A stretch of 64,000 nucleotides of DNA, taken from assembly GCA_958296445.1 (NCBI GenBank), contig OY282565.1, positions 3,707,570 to 3,771,569 on the forward strand. The letters are read 5' to 3'. The translations under genes were made by a program, and so were the position numbers. This DNA comes from an uncultured Dehalococcoidia bacterium. GTDB lineage: Bacteria; Chloroflexota; Dehalococcoidia; Lucifugimonadales; UBA3495. Below, one piece after another: positions 16,848 through 22,535 of the stretch (the first letter of the stretch is position 1; each line of letters opens with the position of its first letter). Under the pieces are notes generated by a model. The model was given only the letters and a program-made list of their open reading frames with translations. It searched no databases and was not told the DNA's origin.

Positions 16848-17219
16848 ATGCGCGAAGTGCTACGCTCCAAGATTCACCGGGCCTGGGTGACCGACGCCAA
16901 CCCCGACTACATCGGCAGCATCCTCATTGACGAAAACCTGATGGACAAGGTTGACCTCTGGAACTTCGAGAAGGTGCTGGTCTGCGACGTCACCAACGGC
17001 AACCGCTTCGAAACCTACGCCATCGCCGGCGAGCGCGGCTCCGGCGTCATCTCCGTCCAGGGCGCCGCCGCCCGCCTCAGCGCCAAGGGCAACTGCCTCA
17101 TCATTATGTCCTTCGAGGTCACCGACTCCCCCGTTGACCCCCAGATGATTCTGGTTGACCAAGACAACCGATTCGTGGAATACCTGGAGGGCGCCAAGCA
17201 TGTCCAGCAGGTTCACTGA
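16848..17219 (+). CDS. panD: Aspartate 1-decarboxylase PanD
   Basis: A 123-aa pyruvoyl enzyme making beta-alanine from aspartate for pantothenate and CoA. It begins REVLRSKIHRAWVT, with the conserved Lys near residue 8. The self-cleavage site is G23-S24 in DYIGSILID; the Ser becomes the pyruvoyl group. NRFETYAIAGERGSGVISVQGAAARL matches the family core. AAAGGAGG lies 6 nt before ATG. The next gene starts inside its 3' end, so the two are translationally linked. No panB or panC is in the window. Confidence 0.95.
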   Translation: MREVLRSKIHRAWVTDANPDYIGSILIDENLMDKVDLWNFEKVLVCDVTNGNRFETYAIAGERGSGVISVQGAAARLSAKGNCLIIMSFEVTDSPVDPQMILVDQDNRFVEYLEGAKHVQQVH

Positions 17220-18021
17220 GCAAGAAACCGAAACCTATTACGACGCCGAAGACGCCATCTACCGCACCGTCTGGGACGAGGACGGCAGCGTCCATTGGGG
17301 CTACTTCGACGAATCAACCGGAACCGATTTCCTGAAAGGCTGCGCCAATCTCGACCGCATCATGGTTGAGAAAGGCGCCATCGGCCCCGACGCCCACACG
17401 CTGGACTTGGGCTGCGGCAACGGCACCACCGCCATCTGGCTGGCCGGGTTCTCCGGCTGCCGCGTCACCGGCATTGACCTCAGCGGCGTGCGGGTGGACA
17501 ACGCCAAAGCTGACCGGGAACGCCAGGCCCCGGAATTGCAAGAGCGGCTGGCCTTCGAGAAGGCGTCCGCCACCGACCTGCCCTTTCCCGACCGCGCCTT
17601 CAGCCACGTCTGGAGCCAGGCCGTCATCTACCACGTGCCGGACAAACGCGCCGTGCTACAGGAAGTCTACCGCGTGCTGGACGACGGCGGCATATTCGTT
17701 TTCGACGACTTGGTCAAGCCCAAACCGGAAGTAAGCCCGGAAGCCCAGCGGTTCGTCTACGACCGCCTGCTCTACGATACCGAGTTCAGCTTCCAGTCCT
17801 ACCAAGACGCGCTGAAAGCCCAAGGCTTTGAGCTGCTGGAGGCCCACGACATTTCCAGCCACCTGCGCCAGAGCTATCTCTGCCTAGCCGACCGCACCCC
17901 CAAAGGCACCAACAACGAACACACCGAGCATTACGAATGGCTCACCGCCGCCTACTTGGGCACCGCGCAGGCAGTGGAAAACAACGAACTGGGCTGGGGC
18001 TTGTACATCTGCCGCAAGTAA
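17200..18021 (+). CDS. Class I SAM-dependent methyltransferase
   Basis: A 273-aa soluble methyltransferase. Motif I LDLGCGNGTTAIWLA lies near residue 65, motif II ends GIDLSGVRVDNA, motif IV is SHVWSQAVIYHVPDK, and a VLDDGGIFVFDDL strand follows. The opening YYDAEDAIYRTVWDEDGSVHWGYFDE recalls sarcosine/dimethylglycine and related small-molecule N-methyltransferases; the substrate cannot be assigned. ATG 17200 is preferred because GGAGG sits 9 nt upstream and it overlaps the panD stop by 20 nt. The frame opens earlier (17155), but that part is panD read out of frame. Confidence 0.85.
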   Translation: MSSRFTEQETETYYDAEDAIYRTVWDEDGSVHWGYFDESTGTDFLKGCANLDRIMVEKGAIGPDAHTLDLGCGNGTTAIWLAGFSGCRVTGIDLSGVRVDNAKADRERQAPELQERLAFEKASATDLPFPDRAFSHVWSQAVIYHVPDKRAVLQEVYRVLDDGGIFVFDDLVKPKPEVSPEAQRFVYDRLLYDTEFSFQSYQDALKAQGFELLEAHDISSHLRQSYLCLADRTPKGTNNEHTEHYEWLTAAYLGTAQAVENNELGWGLYICRK

Positions 18022-18080
18022 CCCCCCAATTCCCCCTCTACGGGCAGAGCAGGGCAGAGGGATATAGAACGGAGGCCCCG

Positions 18081-18707
18081 GTGCAAGACAGCCACAACCG
18101 CGTCCAATGGGTCTACGGCTCCACCACCAACCAAGAACTGGAGCAGCGCTACGACCAATGGGCCGCCGAATATGACCAAGACTTGGAGCAGGAATTTGCC
18201 TGGAACGCGCCCGACAACGCCGCCCGCGTGCTGGCCGCCCTAGTCCCCCCCGGCGCCGCCATCCTAGACGCCGGCGCCGGCACCGGACTGGCCGGCCAGC
18301 GCCTAGCCGCCGCCGGGTTCACCAGCATAGCCGCTATGGACATATCCCAAGGAATGCTGGACGAAGCCCGCCGCAAGAACGTCTACAACGCCTTCCACCA
18401 AATGACTATGGGCGAAACCCTAGGCTTCGACACCGGCGAATTCGACGCCGTAATCAGCGTAGGCGTCTTCACCCTAGGCCACGCCCCGATACACTCCTTC
18501 GACGAACTGGTGCGGGTAACCAAACCCGGCGGCTACATAGTGTTCAGCCTACGCACCGATATGGTGGCGGACGGCTATCAAGACTACTTCAACACCCTAG
18601 AAGCCGCCAACAAATGGAAGCTCGCCCAAGTAACCGACCCCTTCCGGCCAATGCCCCGCGGCGAACCCGAAGTCCACCACCAAGTCTGGGCCTTCCAAGT
18701 ACTCTAA
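18081..18707 (+). CDS. Class I SAM-dependent methyltransferase (METTL27-like)
   Basis: A 208-aa methyltransferase starting at GTG 18081, 5 nt after GGAGG. Motif I ILDAGAGTGLAGQRLA and the acidic strand end AAMDISQGMLDEA are intact. The N-terminal LEQRYDQWAAEYDQDLE segment is characteristic of Williams-Beuren region 27/METTL27-like proteins. It lies 59 nt after the previous methyltransferase and may share its transcript, although the proteins are not close paralogues. The substrate is unknown. Confidence 0.8.
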   Translation: MQDSHNRVQWVYGSTTNQELEQRYDQWAAEYDQDLEQEFAWNAPDNAARVLAALVPPGAAILDAGAGTGLAGQRLAAAGFTSIAAMDISQGMLDEARRKNVYNAFHQMTMGETLGFDTGEFDAVISVGVFTLGHAPIHSFDELVRVTKPGGYIVFSLRTDMVADGYQDYFNTLEAANKWKLAQVTDPFRPMPRGEPEVHHQVWAFQVL

Positions 18708-18721
18708 CCGCGCCCTAGCCT

Positions 18722-18760
18722 CGCCCCCGCCTATCCCCGCGCAAACACCGGGCGGGGGCG
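18722..18760. terminator. Bidirectional hairpin between convergent genes
   Basis: A perfect 10-bp inverted repeat CGCCCCCGCC / GGCGGGGGCG with a 19-nt loop lies between the methyltransferase stop and the hicB stop. It lacks a clear T tract. Confidence 0.5.
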
Positions 18761-18765
18761 GCTCC

Positions 18766-19101
18766 TTACGATGCCGCGTTAGACAGCCGGGCACTGACCA
18801 GCCGGTTCAGGCTTACGCCTTCCTCTGCGGCCCGCAAAGCCAAGGCCCGGTGTGTCTCCGGTGTTACACGCACCATAAACCTCCCGCTATATCTCCGGTC
18901 GGCGATGGGTTCGGGAGGCGTTTCACCGTTGTTCAGCATATCCGCTACCGAATCGGCAACCACTTGCCGGATGCCGGAGAACGCCCCTTCCTGCGTCGGC
19001 GTCAGCCAGCTCAGCGACGGGAACTCAGCGCACAGCCCAACAAACTCGCCGTCTTCAGCAGACCACGTTACGCGATAGGTATAATGGTCAGCCGTGTTCA
19101 C
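18766..19101 (-). CDS. hicB: HicB family antitoxin
   Basis: A 111-aa antitoxin. The N-terminal HicB fold reads YTYRVTWSAEDGEFVGLCAEFPSL. A C-terminal DNA-binding segment FMVRVTPETHRALALRAAEEGVSLNRLV is of ribbon-helix-helix type. GTG 19101 overlaps the hicA stop as GTGA, so translation is coupled. The partner toxin gene carries a nonsense codon, which leaves the antitoxin intact without an evident toxin. An inverted repeat upstream of hicA is a likely autoregulatory operator. Confidence 0.85.
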   Translation of the reverse strand: MNTADHYTYRVTWSAEDGEFVGLCAEFPSLSWLTPTQEGAFSGIRQVVADSVADMLNNGETPPEPIADRRYSGRFMVRVTPETHRALALRAAEEGVSLNRLVSARLSNAAS

Positions 19102-19346
19102 TTTATCCCCTCCAGCTTCTCAATGGCCTTGATAACCTGACGAACCTGATAAGCCTTCCCCATTCCCTTGTCGTTCTGAATGTTCACCCTCGGGTCGCCG
19201 GGCCAGGGCGTCCGATAGACCCTGTGGCTTGTGCCAGACTGCCGCGGCTCCCCGAAGTATCTATCTCATATCCCGGCAAGACGGGCGAACCGCACCCCTT
19301 TGGGATTCGCGCGAAGCTCCCCAAGAATTTCCGATGTGCTTTCCAT
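19098..19346 (-). pseudogene. hicA: HicA-type toxin gene interrupted by UGA at codon 27
   Basis: From ATG 19346 the frame encodes 26 residues ending VRFARLAGI, then TGA (19266-19268), then DRYFGEPRQSGTSHRVYR, TPWPGDPRVNIQNDKGMGK and AYQVRQVIKAIEKL to TGA at 19098-19100. The GTSHRVYRTPW segment contains the catalytic His of HicA-type mRNA interferases. In homologues I recall, a Cys or Ala often stands where the UGA lies. No GGUCU-type hairpin sits 18 nt downstream, so selenocysteine readthrough is unlikely. A nonsense mutation inactivating the toxin is the simplest reading. Confidence 0.75.
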
Positions 19347-19360
19347 AAGCGCATAATAGC

Positions 19361-19375
19361 AATAGTGATACTATT
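19361..19375. promoter_or_regulatory. Palindromic operator upstream of hicAB
   Basis: AATAGT and ACTATT flank a 3-bp centre, 15 nt before the hicA start codon. Position and symmetry fit a binding site for the ribbon-helix-helix part of HicB. Confidence 0.6.
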
Positions 19376-19413
19376 AGTCGAGAAATCCTTGCCCCGGGAT
19401 TAAACGCATAATG

Positions 19414-19696
19414 GAAACGATTGCAAAATTACTCCCGCCGCCTGCCATTCGCCTATCATCCTGCCCGCCTGTCATTCGCCTGTCATCCCGCCGCCTGCCA
19501 TTCGCCTATCATCCTGCCCCCTGCCATTCGCCTATCATCCTGCCCGCCTGTCATTCGCCTGTCATCCTGCCCGCCTGCCCGCCTATCATTCTGAGTAACT
19601 CTCTGTCATTCTGAGCAAAGCGAAGAATCCCACCCTGCGCGGTCAGACTCTTAGCATAGCTCAGTGTGCCAAAGGGGAATTTCGCAATTTCCCCAG
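19414..19696 (+). repeat. TIR-bounded repeat element (CTGAGCAAAGCGAAGAATC family)
   Basis: The left end is a degenerate GAAAC-ATTGCAAAATT terminus and the right end is GGGGAATTTCGCAATTT. The interior holds several CCTGTCATTCGCC-type 25-bp repeats followed by the family core at 19605-19630. It is flanked by 33-bp imperfect direct repeats (19381-19413 and 19719-19751, both AGAAATCCTT-x-CCCC...ATTAA). Any ORF here is spurious. Confidence 0.7.
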
Positions 19697-19815
19697 ACTC
19701 CGAAAGGGCCATTCTCGAAGAAATCCTTACCCCAAGATTAAGCGTATAATAAGTCGCCGGCAGTAAAACAACCCCATCGCCCTATCCGTTCAGCCCTTTC
19801 CGGGGAGTTGGCGCC

Positions 19816-20847
19816 ATGCGGTTTCCCTGGGCCAACATCGCGCTCATCTGCCTCTTTGCGGTCGAACTGGTCACCGGGTATCTGGGCCTGACCCACTCCA
19901 GCCCGGACTGGATCGCGGCCATGCACCTGCACCGCATTACGGGATTCGCCATCCTAGTCCTTTTCTTCTGGAAATCCCGCAACATCCTCGGCTCTTTCCG
20001 CAGCCGTCACAACTGGCGGGCCGCGCCCGAGGCGATGCTGGCCTCCGGCGTACTGCTAACCGGGCTGCTGGCCGTGCTGGGGCTGGGACTGGCCTGGAGC
20101 CACTTGGGGCCATATAGCTGGCTGGGCTTCTCCGGCACCACCCTTCACCTCAACCTGGCCCTGTTGCTGATTCCCCTGCTGCTCTGGCACTCGCTGCGCC
20201 ACCGCATCAGCTTCCGCCTCCGCTACGTAGCCGGGCGGCGCAACTTCCTGAGCTTCGGCGTAACGGCGCTGGCCGGACTAGTGCTATGGCAGGCGTCGGA
20301 GCGGTTAAGCCTGCTGGCCGACGGCCCCGGGGCCAGCCGCCGCTTCACTGGCTCCCATCCCGAAAACGGCCCCGACTTTCCGGTGACTATGTGGCTCAAC
20401 GACCGCACCCCCGGAGTTGACCCAGGCCAGTGGCGGCTCAGGGTAAACGGACACGTGGACAACCCCTACGAAATGGGCCTAGAGGAGCTGCAACTCTGGC
20501 GCGATTCCCTTACGGCAACCCTAGACTGCACCGGCGGCTGGTACACCACCCGCCAATGGGAAGGGGCGCTAGTGTCCCAACTGCTGGCCCGCGCCCGCCC
20601 TCGGCCCGGCGCCGGCAGCATCACCATACGCTCCCGCACCGGCTACTTCCGCCGCTACTCCCTAGACGAAGCCAGCCGCGCCCTGCTCGCCGGCCGGGTA
20701 GACGGCGCCATCCTAAGCCCCGGCCACGGCTTCCCCGCCCGCATGGTAGAACCCCACAAGCGCGGCTACGACTGGGTGAAATGGGTAGACGAGATAACCG
20801 TCAACGACACCGGCAAACTCTGGCAACCCCCGCTACCCCTAACCTAA
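19816..20847 (+). CDS. Membrane cytochrome b-like / sulfite-oxidase-fold molybdopterin oxidoreductase fusion
   Basis: A 343-aa protein with two parts. The N-terminal 150 residues contain four membrane helices with His residues in HLHRITGF and LLLWHSLRHR positions that could ligate haem, resembling small cytochrome b domains. From about residue 175 a periplasmic sulfite-oxidase-fold domain follows: RLRVNGHVDNPYEMGLEEL, then LDCTGGWYTT with the Mo-ligating Cys near residue 237, then RSRTGYFRRYSLDEA and HGFPARMVEPHKRGYDWVKWV. MsrP/MsrQ systems split these functions over two proteins; here they are one chain. The substrate (sulfite, methionine sulfoxide or other) is undetermined. Confidence 0.85.
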   Translation: MRFPWANIALICLFAVELVTGYLGLTHSSPDWIAAMHLHRITGFAILVLFFWKSRNILGSFRSRHNWRAAPEAMLASGVLLTGLLAVLGLGLAWSHLGPYSWLGFSGTTLHLNLALLLIPLLLWHSLRHRISFRLRYVAGRRNFLSFGVTALAGLVLWQASERLSLLADGPGASRRFTGSHPENGPDFPVTMWLNDRTPGVDPGQWRLRVNGHVDNPYEMGLEELQLWRDSLTATLDCTGGWYTTRQWEGALVSQLLARARPRPGAGSITIRSRTGYFRRYSLDEASRALLAGRVDGAILSPGHGFPARMVEPHKRGYDWVKWVDEITVNDTGKLWQPPLPLT

Positions 20848-20855
20848 CCCCAAAG

Positions 20856-20912
20856 AACGCAACGGCCACAGAGAAACAGCAAAAACCTCCGCGTTCTCTG
20901 TGGCCTCCGTAT
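20856..20912. repeat. Dispersed inverted repeat, family B (CCACAGAGA...TTCTCTGTGG)
   Basis: Left arm GGCCACAGAGAA and right arm TTCTCTGTGGCC flank an AT-rich centre. Other members lie at 21780-21872, 28476-28565, 44434-44518 and 62549-62582. Confidence 0.7.
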
Positions 20913-21767
20913 CTAACCCTCCCCCAAGAACTCCAGTATCACCCGGGCCAGCTCTTGCGGCTTGTGGTAGCCGATGTCGTGGATGGTTTCGGGAATCCAG
21001 TGGGCGCGGCCGTCGGGCAGCGCGGACGCCGCGGCGTCCACCATCCGGCGGCGCAGAACGGCGAAATCGCTGTTGACCCGTTCCGGCAAGGGGCCGGCGG
21101 CTACCAGCAGGGCCGGGCATTGCACCTGAGTCAGCGTGCTGGAGCAAGGATCGTCCCACATCGCGCGGATTACCTGGGCCTGGTTTTCCGGGCGCAATAT
21201 GTCCCGAATCTGGCCGTCAGCATCATCGTAGACCATCGTTTGGACGATGCGTTCTATCTCGCCGTTCCAAAAGTCGCTCATCTGCTCGCGCAGCCGGCCT
21301 AAGAACTGCTGCCGGTCGCCCGAAACGTTGCGGGGGCGCAGCCGCTCCGAAAAGGCTTCCCAAGTGGGCTCGGGGAACAGCCGCCCGTCAAGAAAACCGC
21401 CGTCTATCATCACGATGCGCCGCACCCGCTGCGGGTAGTGGGCCGCGAAGTTGCTCACCACGTGCCCGCCCCAAGAATGCCCCAGCGCCGCCACCGGCCT
21501 ATCGAATCCCACCCAGTCCAGCAGCCCGGCCAAATCGTCCGACAGCGTATGCCAGTCGTAGCCCGCATCCGCGTTGGTGGTCTGCCCGTGGCCCCGCTGG
21601 TCGGGGGCGATGATGCGGTAGCTATCCCGCAGCAACGGCGCCACGATGTCGTACCAGTGGGCCGACGACGCCAGCCCGTGCAACGCCAGCAACGGCTCGC
21701 CCTCGCCGCCCCAGTCCAGATAGCGGATGTCCAGCCCGTTGACCTGCGCCCATTTCTCTTCCGGCAA
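20913..21767 (-). CDS. Alpha/beta hydrolase
   Basis: A 284-aa alpha/beta-hydrolase-fold enzyme. The oxyanion segment LLALHGLASSAHWYD, nucleophile elbow GHSWGG and C-terminal catalytic His in IPETIHDIGYHKP are present, with a candidate acid in the strand before CPALLVAAG. The start is placed at TTG 21767, seven bases after GGGGGAAG; the open frame to 21827 runs through repeat family B. No signal peptide. The substrate is unknown; the fold is shared by esterases, epoxide hydrolases and haloperoxidases. Its 3' end abuts another family B copy. Confidence 0.82.
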   Translation of the reverse strand: MPEEKWAQVNGLDIRYLDWGGEGEPLLALHGLASSAHWYDIVAPLLRDSYRIIAPDQRGHGQTTNADAGYDWHTLSDDLAGLLDWVGFDRPVAALGHSWGGHVVSNFAAHYPQRVRRIVMIDGGFLDGRLFPEPTWEAFSERLRPRNVSGDRQQFLGRLREQMSDFWNGEIERIVQTMVYDDADGQIRDILRPENQAQVIRAMWDDPCSSTLTQVQCPALLVAAGPLPERVNSDFAVLRRRMVDAAASALPDGRAHWIPETIHDIGYHKPQELARVILEFLGEG

Positions 21768-21779
21768 CTCGCTTCCCCC

Positions 21780-21872
21780 TGAAAAATTATTAACCGCAGA
21801 GAACCCAGACAAAACCGATTTTCTCAATTATCCCTAATATCTCTCTGTATTCTCTGCGCCCTCTGTGGCTAA
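21780..21872. repeat. Dispersed inverted repeat, family B, overlapping the 3' end of ogt
   Basis: The arms TTAACCGCAGAGAAC and TCTCTGCGCCCTCTGTGG bracket an AT-rich core. The right arm extends into the coding sequence of the adjacent alkyltransferase gene and supplies its last dozen codons. Confidence 0.7.
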
Positions 21873-22382
21873 TTCTCCCGCGCATTCCCGCTCCATCCGC
21901 AACAGCCGTTCCTTGACGCCGAGGCCGCCGCCGCCGTAGCCGCCCAGCCCGCCGTCGCTGGCGATAACGCGGTGGCAAGGGATAATCAGCGAGAATCGGT
22001 TGCGGGCCATCGCCTGCCCGGCGGCGCGAAGGGCCAGCGGGTTGCCCGCCTCGGCAGCCAGCCAGCGGTAGCTGCGCGTTTCCCCGGCCGGGATGCGGCG
22101 GCAGGCGCCCCAGGCCGCGCGGAAAAAGGGCGGAGCGCCTTCCAAATCCAACTCAATGTCATCCAAAGCCGACATATCGCCTTCGCTGTACCGGATAAGA
22201 CAATCCACCACGCCGCTGAACGATTCCGGGTCATCATCCGCGCCCTCAGCGTCGGCCCCCAAATCATCCATAACCTCTTGGGGCGTGGGCTTGAGCGTGG
22301 CCCGCCGCAGCCCCTTGTCCCCGGACACCAGCCCAATCCACCCGGCGGGCAACTGCCGGATATGGTATTTCAATCCTTTCAT
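21834..22382 (-). CDS. ogt: Methylated-DNA--protein-cysteine S-methyltransferase
   Basis: A 182-aa suicide repair protein removing O6-alkyl groups from guanine. The acceptor Cys is in SLIIPCHRVIASDGGLGGYGGG, near residue 136, with the usual following Gly-rich turn. RRIPAGETRSYRWLAAEAGNPLALRAAGQAMARN matches the DNA-binding helix-turn-helix region with its Arg finger. The last residues (ATEGAENTERY) are encoded by repeat family B rather than by conserved gene sequence, so the natural C-terminus has been replaced or extended. It stands between a hydrolase gene and the transglutaminase-like operon. Confidence 0.92.
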   Translation of the reverse strand: MKGLKYHIRQLPAGWIGLVSGDKGLRRATLKPTPQEVMDDLGADAEGADDDPESFSGVVDCLIRYSEGDMSALDDIELDLEGAPPFFRAAWGACRRIPAGETRSYRWLAAEAGNPLALRAAGQAMARNRFSLIIPCHRVIASDGGLGGYGGGGLGVKERLLRMERECAGELATEGAENTERY

Positions 22383-22435
22383 AGAACCTCTGCGCCTTCA
22401 GACTGTGTTTGCCCAGTGCTTTTCGGTTTTCAACC

Positions 22436-22508
22436 CAATTATCCGAATCCTGATTCGCCGGATGAGAAAAATCCTGAAAATCCCCAAATCCGGTAAATCC
22501 TGATTCAG
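22436..22508. repeat. Dispersed repeat, family C (ATCCTGATTC / AATCCGG)
   Basis: Contains AATCCTGATTCGCCGGAT, then AAAATCCTGAAAATCCCC, then ATCCGGTAAATCCTGATTCAGA. The same arrangement recurs at 36301-36389. Nothing else is seen in the 150 bp around it. Confidence 0.65.
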
Positions 22509-22535
22509 ATAAAAATCGAAAGACCCGGCCATTTC

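Noticed and set aside
19266..19268. Selenocysteine at the hicA UGA
   Set aside because: No hairpin with a GGU-type loop lies 16-37 nt downstream, in contrast to the UGSC gene; a nonsense mutation is simpler.
19411..19614. Small ORF of Ser/Pro/His-rich repeats
   Set aside because: It lies wholly within a tandem CCTGTCATTCGCC-type repeat of the element at 19414-19696.
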